The notes under the pieces are model-generated. The model saw nothing but the letters and a program-made list of their open reading frames with translations, ran no database searches and was not told where the DNA came from. Shown here piece after piece: positions 55,208 through 64,000 of a DNA stretch of 64,000 nucleotides. The position numbers and the translations under genes were made by a program. Source of the DNA: Euleptes europaea. Its lineage: Eukaryota; Chordata; Lepidosauria; Squamata; Sphaerodactylidae. The stretch covers positions 13,709,821-13,773,820 of the forward strand of contig NC_079312.1 of the NCBI RefSeq assembly GCF_029931775.1, read 5' to 3'. How positions within the stretch are numbered: the stretch's first letter is position 1; the number at the start of each line of letters is the position of its first letter.

Positions 55208-55413
55208 TTAAGGAGAATCAAACTGGCTTACAGTCTCCTTCCCTTTCTCTCCCCACAACAGACACCTTGTGGGGTAGGTGGGGCTGAGAGAGTTCTGAGA
55301 GAACTGTGACTAGCCCAATGTCACCCAGCAGGCTTCATGTGCAGGAGTGGGGAAACCAACCCTGTTCTCCAGATTAGAGACTGCTGCTCTTAACCACTAC
55401 ACCACACTGGCTC
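55208..55413 (-). repeat. Sauria-SINE-like element, partial
   Basis: AAGGAGAATCAAACTGGCTT ... TCTTAACCACTACACCACAC; abuts a type 3 SINE. Confidence 0.7.
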
Positions 55414-55438
55414 AAATTTGAGATCACTTAAAGGTGTC

Positions 55439-55730
55439 GCCCTGTGGCGCAGAGTATTAAGCTGCAGTACTGCAGTCAAAAGCTCTGCTCATGTCCTGAG
55501 TTCGATCCTGACGAAAGTCGGTTTCAGGTAGCTGGCTCAAGGTTGACTCAGCCTTCCATCCTTCCGAGGTCGGTCAAATGAGGACCCAGCTTGCTGGGGG
55601 TAAAGGGAAGATGACTGGGGAAGGCACTGGCAAACCACCCCGCAAACAAAGTCTGCCTTGGAAACGTCGGGATGTGACATCACCCCATGGGTCAGGAATG
55701 ACCCGTGCTTGCACAGGGGACCTTTACCTT
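55439..55730 (+). mobile_element. tRNA-derived SINE (type 3) with target duplication
   Basis: GCCCTGTGGCGCAGAGTATT, B box GAGTTCGATCCTG, tail CACAGGGGACCTTTACCTT. 11-bp duplication TTAAAGGTGTC on both sides. Confidence 0.8.
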
Positions 55731-56024
55731 TTAAAGGTGTCACACAAAATCATGCCAGCACATGGTGCATTTGAGATTGTGAGGGAACCCTAAGACGGCT
55801 CCCTGCCTCAAAAAGTTTACACTCTAAATGTGGCTGAAGGGAGGGGAGGAAGGCGGCAACAGCCAAAATATATATTTCATCTTCCTTTCAGATGGAAGAT
55901 AAGGAATGAGGGGTGAAGCCTAATTTGTTTTTTTGGGGGGGGGGGTGGATGGGTCAGGTGCGTAATGAAAGGAACCCCCTGCTCCCCTCAAGGCCAAGCA
56001 ACTGTGATCAACTGCAGAGACACC

Positions 56025-56240
56025 CTTCCAGGTGCTGACTCCAGGTTGGGAAATTCCTGGAGATTTGGGGCAGTGCCTGTGGAGGGGGGGGGATTTGGAG
56101 AGGGATTTCACCTAGAAGCTGCGGTATATCATAGACTTCACCCTTTTATTTTTTCAGGGGAACAGATCTCTGTAGTCTGGAGATCAATTGTAATTCTGGA
56201 GGGGGAGGACTTCAGACTCTGTGGAGCCTGCTAAACCTGG
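56025..56240 (-). repeat. hAT-like MITE (worn, inverted)
   Basis: Minus strand reads GCAGGCTCCACAGAGTCTG ... GATCTCCAGACTACAGAGAT ... CCAGGAATTTCCCAACCTGG. Confidence 0.55.
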
Positions 56241-56479
56241 TTATTCCATGGGGTCTGTAAAGAATTTGAGGGCCAACTTGAATTGGAGTTTGGGACAATC
56301 AACACTTGTTTTCTGATTCAGATCTTTGGACGTGTTGATCTCAGCGTGGGTATGAATCTGTTACATAATTGGGCTGTTGGTGACCCCACCTTCTTGTTTA
56401 TATTTGGTGTTCGAGGGGTGCTGTCCCTTTGCTTCCCCCCTCCATCTTTCGTTTCCTCCAAAAGCCCCTTTAACCCTTG

Positions 56480-57450
56480 CAGCCGCTGAAAACCTTTAAA
56501 CCACCTGAACTTCACAATCGCTCTGGAGCCGAACCCTTCGAGGATGACCTGTTTGGAGGAAGGCAGGGGAGGGCTGAGCAGCCCACGTTGCAATCGGCTG
56601 GGAGGGTGAATCGCTTGCAACAATCCCGGTTCGTCCTCCCTTCCCCGACATCGCACAGCGGAGCGAGGCTAAGCTGAGGAACAACGGCTTACCACAACCC
56701 TGCAAGGTAGTCTAGGGGTGTTATTCACGTGTCGGAAAGGGGGCGGGGTTTTGGAGCAACCCCCTTGCGCAGCGGACGACAGCGGGAGGAGGACGGGCTG
56801 AGCTTTTGTCCTGGAAAAAAATGGCACATCGCAAAAAAAGCAGCAGGGCTCCGAATAAATCCGAGGCAACCCTCCGCCCAGGGAAGGTGGTGATGTTAAG
56901 CAATTCTGCACCCAGCTGCCCAGGCAATAACCTCCTGGGCCTTTACTTCAGGAGGTCCGAGGATGCTCCCGCAACCCTTAGCCTTCCCGTACCCCTTTCA
57001 GGGCCCGTTATCGCTATGCAACCCTCCCAACAGCCCTGCAAGGTTGCCCGGTTTTATTATTCCTCCCCCTCCTACGTATTGCAAGGTGGGGGAGGGCAGA
57101 AAGAGTAAGCGGCTTGCCTGAAGCCATTCCGTGAGTGGCAGGGGCAAGATCGGAACCGCAGACCTCCCGGACCACAGCTTCTCCTCTCCGCCCCCTTGCT
57201 GGGCCCGGGCCCCTGACGCAGCCCTCCTGTCTTGCAAGGAAGAGAGGGGCCCGATTTCAAGGCACCCGCCTCCAGTCCCGGGCACGCAGAGGGCATTGCG
57301 CGCACTTACCACTCTGAGAAATGCTCTGCGGAGTAGCCAAACGATACCGGAAGGCAGTGGGGGCCTTGTGTCTCTTTTTCTATCTCTATGATGGGAACAG
57401 GAAACACAGGAAGCGGCGTTCTAGCCTTGCAGCCACTCTATGGTCTTTCT
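56480..57450. promoter_or_regulatory. CpG-rich region, probable promoter
   Basis: The stretch is visibly richer in CG dinucleotides than its surroundings (for example a GGGGGCGGGG box near 56740, and cgcagcggacgacagcg). It has no recognisable repeats and holds short open frames without known domains. Together with the ZNF143-type motif at its right end, this fits a promoter, probably of gene C. Confidence 0.5.
57310..57450 (-). other. Candidate 5' noncoding exon of gene C
   Basis: In CpG-rich sequence, a minus-strand exon can end at 57310 with a consensus donor (gagtg|gtaagtgcg). It starts just downstream, in minus-strand terms, of a ZNF143-type promoter motif at 57461-57478. No coding exon of gene C lies upstream of 53202, so a noncoding first exon is expected. 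The 5' boundary is a guess. Confidence 0.45.
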
Positions 57451-57460
57451 CCCTCATAAG

Positions 57461-57478
57461 ACTACATTTCCCAGGATT
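57461..57478. promoter_or_regulatory. ZNF143/THAP11-type promoter motif
   Basis: ACTACATTTCCCAGGATT matches the known ACTACAANTCCCAGNANGC promoter element at most positions. It lies at the right end of a CpG-rich region (about 56.5-57.45 kb), immediately upstream of the candidate gene C noncoding exon. Confidence 0.5.
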
Positions 57479-57557
57479 CCAACCTCCACGGTTTTTTAGA
57501 AGGCTGCCATTGCCAACTGCAACCATTCTGCCCACCGGTGTCTATGGCAGAGGCTTG

Positions 57558-57811
57558 CTATCTGGTTCCCAACCTTTTTTTTGACCAGGGACCACTAGGG
57601 CTTTTTTGTTCGGTTCAAAATAAAAATTCCGAGAATTTGAAAATAAACTTTAATCATAACTGTTAGTGAAACATTAAACTTAGAACAATATTTGAATATA
57701 TTTTTATAATAGAGAACTTTTAATTGAAAATATTAATTTATTATGGGTTTATAACTTTGTTTCGCGAACCTTAATTTAGTTCTCGCGGACCCCTGGTTGG
57801 GAACCAGTGCT
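57558..57811. repeat. hAT-like element (GGTTCCCAACC ends)
   Basis: CTGGTTCCCAACCTTTTTTT at the left and GGTTGGGAACCAG at the right form inverted ends around an AT-rich core; GGACCACTAGGG and GCGGACCCCTGG are also mirrored. Confidence 0.6.
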
Positions 57812-58042
57812 AGAAGTCAGCTGGTAAAACTGACCAAATGTTTTGTTAGATTAGTTGCTGCCTGCAGAGCAGGGCGATAAAATATTCGCATGCGTTAGCT
57901 GCCACAAGCCATGAAGATAAAAATTGTGGACATGTTATTCGCCGCAAGGCATGGAGATAAAAGTTTTGCACAAGGGGATTAAAACTAGGAATGTCTACCC
58001 TATTGGGCATCAAGGTGACAAGCATGTGTCGTTTCCCCATGT

Positions 58043-58170
58043 GTGTGTGTGTGTGTGTAAAGTGCCGTCAAGTCGCAGCCGACTTATGGCAACCCCTTTA
58101 TGGGGTTTTCAAGGCAAGAGACTAACAGAGGTGGTTTGCCAGTGCCTTCCTCTGTATAGCATAGCTGCTG
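58043..58170 (-). repeat. 5S-SINE-type tail
   Basis: (GT)n then AAAGTGCCGTCAAGTCGCAG and GGTTTTCAAGGCAAGAGACT; no 5S head remains. Confidence 0.65.
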
Positions 58171-58965
58171 CCAATACAACACAACATGGCAGGCTTCCAG
58201 GCCCCAGGAAGTTTTTTTTTCAAATGTCAATTGAATATCATGATATCGCTGTTATGTTTTAACAATATGTGCAGCAGGTTCTCTGAATTCCAGGCTTTCG
58301 TTTTTTTAAAGTAAGTATCTAGCCCCTTCTGTTGTGGAGATATGCCTTTTCCCTTATATCTCCACAATGAAAGGGGCTACAGACTTTAAAAAAAGGAACC
58401 TGGAAATTCAGATAACCTTTTATATATATATTGATATGTTTTTATCACTATAACAATATTCAGTTGACAATGTTTTAAAGCTCCCCTCCCATGAGTGGAG
58501 CAGGAAATGGCCTCCCTAGGAACAGAAGGAGGAGAGGGAAAAAGGCAGTATGCTGGTCTGTACAGGAGCCCCTGTAAAATCCCAGTCACCAGAAATCCTC
58601 AAGCTACAGTGTGAGATTCCCTAACTTTACAGTGACTGCCTTTTTGATGTTCATGAAAATCCAGACCTATATATGCTTGAGTGCCTTTTTCTTTACTTCT
58701 GTATTTCTCTAAATAACTTCTAAACCTTGGTTTGGAAAAGATCTGGTGGTTCCCCCCCATTATTCAAGTAAGGATTTCTAAACCACACACATTCTGCTTC
58801 CGCATTGTGTCACCTTAAGGTGATTTAATCAGCTCTACCATTATTCACCCACCCCTTTAATGGCACTTGCTTGCACAGGGGACTACCTTTCCCTTTTAAA
58901 CTCTAAAAAGCATAAAAACCCAGCAAAGACGACAGGCAAAAGCACAGCCGCTGGTAGTCAAGCAG

Positions 58966-59320
58966 GGTTGCCAACCTCCAATGTCTCATATTGTATGTAA
59001 TTGCACATAGCTATTTATAAATCTATTTGCACTTTGTTTATGTAGTGTTTCGCTCCTGTACTAGCTTCTAAATCCTTGGATAATTGTACAGTGGTGTCTA
59101 TTTTCTCCTCAACCTCCAAGTGATGGCTGGAGATCTCCTGGGATTTCAACTGATCTGCACACTGCAGAGCTCAGTTCCCCTGGAGAAAATTGCCGCTTTG
59201 GAAGCAAGACTCTATGGTTTATACCTCATTGAAGTCCCTCCCTATACCAACCCACGCCCACCTCAGGCTCCACCACCAAAATCTCCCAAGTATTTTCCTA
59301 ACCCAAAGCTGGCAAGCCTA
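58966..59320 (+). repeat. hAT-like MITE carrying a 128-bp insertion
   Basis: The MITE starts GGGTTGCCAACCTCCA and resumes at 59110 with CAACCTCCAAGTGATGG. The insertion 58982-59109 is flanked by a 10-bp duplication CAACCTCCAA; its class is unknown. Confidence 0.6.
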
Positions 59321-59431
59321 TGGTCAAGAGAATTTTTTTTTTCAAAAATCAAGGAAAGCACAGGTTTTAAATATTCAGACTGCAGGTAGCCACGTTGGTC
59401 CAAACCAAAAATCCCAAACAATAATCTAATA

Positions 59432-59679
59432 TTGTCGAAGGCTTTCACGGTCAGAGTTCATCGGTTCTTGTAGGTTATCCGGGCTGTGTGACCGTGGTCT
59501 TGGTATTTTCTTTCCTGACGTTTCGCCAGCAGCTGTGGCAGGCATCTTCAGAGGAGTCACACTGAAGGACAGTAACACAGTGTGACTCCTCCGAAGATGC
59601 CTGCCACAGTTGCTGGCGAAACGTCAGGAAAGAAAATTCCAAGACCACGGTTACACAGCCTGGATAACCTACAAGAACC
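59432..59679. mobile_element. Head-to-head dimer of Penelope-like 3' ends
   Basis: Mirror arms of the same 3' end as at 31.7 and 46.5 kb, with a perfect 12-bp duplication AATAATCTAATA (59420-59431, 59680-59691). Hammerhead core on the minus strand at 59512-59560; the plus-strand core is slightly altered. Confidence 0.85.
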
Positions 59680-59910
59680 AATAATCTAATACATTTTATG
59701 AAGGCTAACTAAAATCACGCAAAACAAAACAGTTGCAAAGCTTTCCTTGATTGTCAGTTCTCCAAAACACTTCAGCAGGCTGAATGTTAAAAAAAAGAAA
59801 GAAAAAACAGCGAGGGAGAGAAAACCTGCAGTAGGACATTTATGACAGTAGAGGACGAGGAGCTGAACAATCAGGAAAGGATTTCTGAATGAGAGTCTGG
59901 CCGAAATAAA

Positions 59911-59929
59911 CCACAATTCCCAGAAGCCC
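59911..59929. promoter_or_regulatory. ZNF143/THAP11-type promoter motif (plus-strand gene)
   Basis: CCACAATTCCCAGAAGCCC matches the ACTACAANTCCCAGNANGC promoter element closely. A plus-strand consensus donor (gaaag|gtgagcaag, exon end 60101) follows 170 bases later, suggesting a noncoding first exon at about 59930-60101. Confidence 0.45.
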
Positions 59930-60132
59930 CTGCGAGTCCCTAAACCGCCTTTTGATTGCAATTGATTTAGGAAAGGTGCAGCCCTTTGGGGATCGTAACT
60001 CAGGACGGGCTGGAGGGGAGTTTCCGGAAGGCAGTGATTCCTTCATTTCCTGATTTTGGTGTTCTTAGTTTGGGGTGGAGAATTTGGCTGCTACAGGAAA
60101 GGTGAGCAAGTAAATAACAGGGGGCTTGGGTT

Positions 60133-60652
60133 CAGGGCCGGATTTAGGTTTGATGGGGCCCTAAACTATTGAAGGCAATGGGGCCCTTTATATGCCCAGC
60201 TGTCGTTTGTCAACAACAAATTGTCGCTGGTTTTTGTGTTGAATAGATGCTGTATGGTAATTTATGGACCTAATAGGTATCTAAAGCCATTTGCACATAA
60301 CAAAATATGTTGCTGTTTTGTGGTATAGGCATGTGTATGTCTCTTTAAGAGAAGTGTAAGATAATTATATATAAGAGTATGTAGATTGTGGGAGAGGAGT
60401 GCAGCAGTTTGGATGTGTTTTTAAGTTGCTTATCAGACTGAAATAAAGAAACCTTAAAGAAACTTGGAACTTAAGTGTGGAGGCGTTATTCAACAGACAT
60501 AACTTGTTTGTAGGTTTTATTTTATGTGTTTTTTTATCTTATATTTTGGAAATGTACATCCAGGTTTTTTTTCTTTTAAATTTTTTTCGCCCCCCCAAGA
60601 GAGTGGGGCCCTAAACTATAGCTTGTTTAGCTGATATGTAAATCCGGCACTG
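60133..60652. mobile_element. hAT-type element, 520 bp, inside a MITE
   Basis: Ends CAGGGCCGGATTTA and TAAATCCGGCACTG inverted; GGGGCCCTAAACTA also occurs near both ends. Perfect 8-bp duplication CTTGGGTT (60125-60132, 60653-60660). Confidence 0.8.
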
Positions 60653-60654
60653 CT

Positions 60655-60848
60655 TGGGTTGCCAGCCTCCAGGTGGAGCCTGGAGATCTCCTGGAATGGG
60701 AGCCGATCTCCAGCCTACAGAGATCGGTTCCCAACTCCCCCTGGAGAAAACGGCTCATTTGGGGGATGAACTCTACGACAAACCCTGCCTTCCCCAGATT
60801 CCGCTGCCGAATCCCCAGGAATTTTCCAGCCCAGATTTGGCAAACCTA
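60655..60848 (+). repeat. hAT-like MITE (host of the previous insertion)
   Basis: TGGGTTGCCAGCCTCCAGGT ... CAGATTTGGCAAACCTA. Confidence 0.65.
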
Positions 60849-61257
60849 GGGGTGTGTGGGGAGTGAGAATGCAAGAAAAGACAGGGGGAAAAACGGGGCT
60901 GCAACAAAAAAATACAGATCTGGTGTTTAAAAAAAAAAATTGACGGTCATTATTTTATATGTAATCTTGCTTGTTCTCGTAGATACCGCAGCTAAACCCT
61001 TGATCTAATTAATGAGGAAAATGCCGTCTGACACTTTCCCAAAGCCAGGCTTTGACACATGTGTTTTTTGGGATTTGGGAGCCAGCCCCACAATTAAAGA
61101 GTGCAGTGCTGGCGGCCTCTAGGGGAACCGCCCTCTTTGCCTCTGAAGCCTGCAATGTCAAGCCAAGGAAGCCTCCTCGGCCTCAGACCCTTTTGAGGGA
61201 GAGTCCGAATCGCCCTCTCCCTCGGAAGAAGCCAGGGTCACTCTGCTGTCGTTTCAG

Positions 61258-61375
61258 CGATAGGACGGCTTGCTTCCCCTCTCCTCTGTCCAGGGGAGGT
61301 GCGTCTGCCCGGCCAGATCTGCCACTGGACCCCGTCCGTGTCCCGAGGCCTGTGGATAGAGTAATCCCCCCCCAG
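61258..61375 (+). other. Candidate noncoding exon, plus-strand gene
   Basis: Bounded by an acceptor with a good pyrimidine context (ctgtcgtttcag) and a donor (cccag|gtaagg), in CG-rich sequence with no recognised repeat. The frame needed by the next candidate exon carries a stop near its 3' end, so it would be 5' UTR. Confidence 0.35.
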
Positions 61376-61433
61376 GTAAGGGGGCGTCTGTTCCAGGTTC
61401 TGGTTTCCCGGGTGTCTCCTTTCCCTTCCCTGG

Positions 61434-61735
61434 GGAGAAGAAGAAGAGTTGGTTTTGATATGCCGACTTTCTCTACCACTTAAGGTAGAATCAAACCGGC
61501 TTACAATCGCCTTCCCCTTCCCACAACAGACACCCTGTGAGGTGGGTGGGGCTGAGAGAATGTGACTAGCTCAAGGTCACCCAGCTGGCTTCCTGTGGAA
61601 GAGTGGGGAAACAAATCCAGGCCACCAGATTAGCCTCCGCCGCTCATGTGGAGGAGTGGGGAATCAAACCCGGTTCTCCAGATCAGACTCCACCGCTCCA
61701 AACCACCTCTCTTACTACACCATGCTGGCTCTCTT
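61434..61735 (-). repeat. Sauria-SINE-like element
   Basis: GAGAAGAAGAAGAGTTGGTT ... CTCTTACTACACCATGCTGG. Confidence 0.75.
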
Positions 61736-62082
61736 CAGTGTGATGATTAGGTGAGGAGGATTTTGGGTTACTGGGGTGGTGGGCGAGTCCCGGGTAGGCC
61801 GGGGTGTGGGTTGTCTCGGGACAAAAGAGCAAAACTCTTTTTTTTTCCTCCAGGAGGGAGTGAGCTGCTAAGAAGCAAAGCCCCTCTCTTGGGGGCTGAT
61901 TGAGGCAACAGCCTTTTGTTCTAGTTAATTTACTTTGGGTTGTGGGACCAGCCACCTGAGACAGCTCTGTGCTGAACAAAAATGAAGTGGGATGCGTTTG
62001 ACAAAATTTAGGCTTGTATAATCGGTAGCAACACACTCACGCTTATTCCTGTTTGTTCTTTCAGCCCAGCTCTTCCTCTATC
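61736..62082. other. Intron of the candidate plus-strand gene
   Basis: No recognised element. Confidence 0.25.
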
Positions 62083-62318
62083 CTGCAGAGGGTAGAATGG
62101 TGTAGTGGTTAGACTGAGATCTAGGAGCCCCAAGTTTGAATCCCCGCTCTTCTGTGGAAGCCCACTGTGTGACCTTGTACCACTCACTCTCATCCTTACC
62201 TACCTTACAGGGTTGTCGTAAGGGTAAGATAGAGAAGTGGAGAATGTTGGTGTAAGCTGAATTGTGTCCCTGCTCGGGAGAAAGGCAGGGTATAAATATC
62301 TTAATAATAAAAGAAAAA
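62083..62318 (+). repeat. tRNA-derived SINE
   Basis: GGTAGAATGGTGTAGTGGTT, B box AGTTTGAATCCCC, then the TACCTTACAGGGTTGTCGTA body and AAAGGCAGGGTATAAATATC tail. Confidence 0.6.
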
Positions 62319-62652
62319 CATTGCAGGTTGTTCCTGGTTTCATGTTAACAGAATGACAGACTCACGGTCTCCAGGCAGTTTATGTCCGAGTCGTGATTTG
62401 AACGCAATTTTCCCAGATCTTAGTTGGGCGTTCTGGTCACTCCTCTGCACTGGCCTGTTTCATAATCTAGTCCAGGACAGAATTTTGCAGAGGAACAAAT
62501 GAACCTATGGTAGAGGGACAAGATCCAAGAGCAATGTGTAATGCTGAAACAAGGAGACTGAAGGGACAACCTTCTGATGTGAGAATCGTTGCAGTGTGAT
62601 GATTAGGTGAGGGTCTTCATTTGTGACCCGGTGGATTTGTGCTGTTTTCCAG

Positions 62653-62794
62653 AGTAAAGATACCAGAAGAGAAATTACATCAAGTGGTGCAGGAAACCTC
62701 TCAGGCATTGAGGATGCAGCTGGGTCTCCAGGTGATGGCTGTGGAAGAGGAGCCTCTTAGGAGACAGCGACAGCTAGCCATGTTGGAAGGGCAG
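62653..62794 (+). CDS. Candidate coding exon of an unrecognised plus-strand gene
   Basis: A 142-bp stretch with acceptor ctgttttccag and donor gggcag|gtgaga. One frame is open through it and has a helical, coiled-coil-like composition (EEKLHQVVQETSQALRMQLG, then EEEPLRRQRQLAMLEGQ). The first ATG in frame is the Met of RMQLG. I do not recognise the protein. It is not a SCAN or zinc-finger gene. Confidence 0.4.
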
Positions 62795-63004
62795 GTGAGA
62801 CTTCTGACTTCTCCAGAGGGATTTGTGAGCCACAAATGGGCTTGCTGGTTCCAACCGTGAAGTGAAATTCAGCCCCTGTCTTTGGCAGTGCCTCTCCCCT
62901 GGTTCTGCGGTCTACAATCCTTCCCCTTGCTTGTTCACTGAACTCCTGATAATTTCATACAAACCCTATATTCTTCAGGAAGCCCTCTTCTTCTTTTGAT
63001 GGCC

Positions 63005-63068
63005 TCTCACCAGCGTGGTATAGTGGTTTGGAGTGGTGGACTCTGATCTGGAGACCCAGGTTTGATTC
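63005..63068 (+). repeat. Sauria-SINE-like element, head
   Basis: CCAGCGTGGTATAGTGGTTT with B box GGTTTGATTC; continues at 63419. Confidence 0.75.
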
Positions 63069-63418
63069 TGTCAGAAATAGTAAGACTGATATATCAGTAT
63101 CTGATAGTGACAAGTTCTAGATCTGGGGCATCTAGATGGGAGATACCTGGAAAGTCCCTGACTGATGTCATTCAGTAAACCAGCCTGAACCAGTTTAGAC
63201 CGAGGCTGATGTAAGGTCAGGCAAAAGGTGCAGTGAGACAGCACTGACCTGAATGGTGGCTGGAAACAAGAATATCCCTGTAACTATGGTGTGGGAGAAT
63301 ATAGTGGATGGAGGATGTGTTGGAGATTGCTGTTAATCTAAACACTGTAAATAAATCAAGCAAGGATCTCTGGTGGTTTTTCCTGGAACTTCTGACTAAT
63401 CCGCTAGCTCCTGCGACA
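63069..63418 (+). mobile_element. Solo LTR fossil
   Basis: 350 bp beginning TGTCAG and ending GCGACA, within a SINE, with a 5-bp target duplication GATTC (63064-63068, 63419-63423). AATAAA near 63353 gives plus orientation. There is no internal region. Family unsure (gypsy- or ERV-like LTR); fairly young judging by the perfect duplication. Confidence 0.7.
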
Positions 63419-63675
63419 GATTCCCCACTCCTCCGCATGAGTGGCGGAGGCTAATCTGATGAACCGGGTTCGTTTCCCCACTGCTCCACATGAAGCCAGC
63501 TGAGTGGCCTTGGGCTAGTCACAGTTCTGTTAGAGCTCTGTCAGCCCCACCTACCTCACAGGGTGTCTGTGGTTGGGAGGGTAAGGGAAGGTGATTGTAA
63601 GCCAGTTTGATTCTCCCTTAAGTGGTGGAGAAAGTCAGCATACAAAAACCAACTCTTCTTCTCCTCCTCCTCCTC
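63419..63675 (+). repeat. Sauria-SINE-like element, body and tail
   Basis: GATTCCCCACTCCTCCGCAT ... AAAGTCAGCATACAAAAACC. Confidence 0.75.
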
Positions 63676-63867
63676 CTCCTTCTGCTCCCTCTCTTCCAGC
63701 CCCTTTCCTTCACTTCTGTCAAGCCAGAGGGTTGGATCCAGTCTGAGCTGGCAATTTCCACCAGTTTCCCCTTCCAGTTGTAACCTCTGCCCTGGGTCAT
63801 TCCTCACAGTCCTCTGTCCCTCAAGAGCAGCATTTTTGGTTATTGGGTTTTCCTTCTGTGTGGCCAG

Positions 63868-63926
63868 GATATCACACTACAGGAGCAGGTAGAGGGCTGC
63901 AGCAAGCATGCTGATGACAGTGAAAT
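63868..63926 (+). CDS. Candidate next coding exon of the same plus-strand gene
   Basis: Follows acceptor tgtgtggccag and ends at aaat|gtaggt. It continues the previous exon in phase 0: DITLQEQVEGCSKHADDSEM. The donor is weak and the product unknown. The gene would run off the right edge. Confidence 0.3.
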
Positions 63927-64000
63927 GTAGGTCCACATGTTAGCAGTTGGACCCCTCCACCCATTAAGGGCTTCTTGGAGGCAAGGGGATCTCTAAGAAA

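Noticed and set aside
60300-60500. LTR-like piece within the 60133-60652 element
   Set aside because: TATA-like and AATAAA words are present, but no matching ends or target duplication could be fixed, so it is not called.
61052-61483. 143-codon plus-strand frame
   Set aside because: No recognisable domain, and it runs into a SINE; only the splice-bounded part 61258-61375 is kept, as a weak noncoding exon candidate.

Overview
The window looks like nuclear DNA of a squamate reptile, most likely a lizard. It is dense with interspersed repeats typical of squamates: CR1, L2-like and L1 LINEs, Penelope-like elements, several tRNA- and 5S-rRNA-derived SINEs (one Sauria-SINE-like), and short hAT-type elements. 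The only clear host protein-coding genes belong to one paralogous family of SCAN / C2H2 zinc-finger transcription factors. All of them are on the minus strand and are split by introns.

Three paralogous copies follow one another, each reading right to left. Gene A (about 7.7 kb down to the left edge) is partial: 5' noncoding exon, SCAN exon and three middle exons; its KRAB-B-like and zinc-finger exons would lie beyond base 1. Gene B (about 34.0 to 13.2 kb) is complete, with six coding exons open and in phase (692 codons); two further, decayed zinc-finger terminal exons lie inside its last intron (16.6 kb) and downstream (10.8 kb). Gene C (about 57.4 to 42.2 kb) is complete, with six coding exons open and in phase (648 codons). 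Exon lengths are almost identical among copies (711, 109, 83, 124-127 and 108 bp, then the finger exon), which is strong evidence for real gene structure and for origin by block duplication.

The encoded architecture is unusual: extended SCAN (an upstream capsid-like lobe plus the SCAN dimerisation domain), then a KRAB-A-like exon (109 bp), a linker exon (83 bp), a second KRAB-A-like exon (127 bp, the standard KRAB-A exon size), a KRAB-B-like exon, and 4-6 C2H2 fingers. Neither KRAB-A-like exon keeps the residues classically needed to bind TRIM28. By family knowledge these are nuclear, DNA-binding, SCAN-dimerising regulators; their targets cannot be read from the sequence.

From about 57 to 64 kb there is a CpG-rich stretch with two ZNF143-type promoter motifs. 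One fits the promoter of gene C. The other may drive a plus-strand gene whose candidate exons (60.1, 61.3, 62.7 and 63.9 kb) I do not recognise.

The rest is repeats. The most interesting are Penelope-like 3' ends with hammerhead-ribozyme cores. Four of them sit as head-to-head inverted dimers, each flanked by a 12-bp target duplication; the largest (46.5-47.8 kb) carries two opposed copies of a GIY-YIG endonuclease region. Other highlights are a 2.3-kb hAT-type element with an 11-unit minisatellite, nested insertions with clean target duplications, two solo LTR fossils, SINEs with different heads but a shared tail, and long palindromes.
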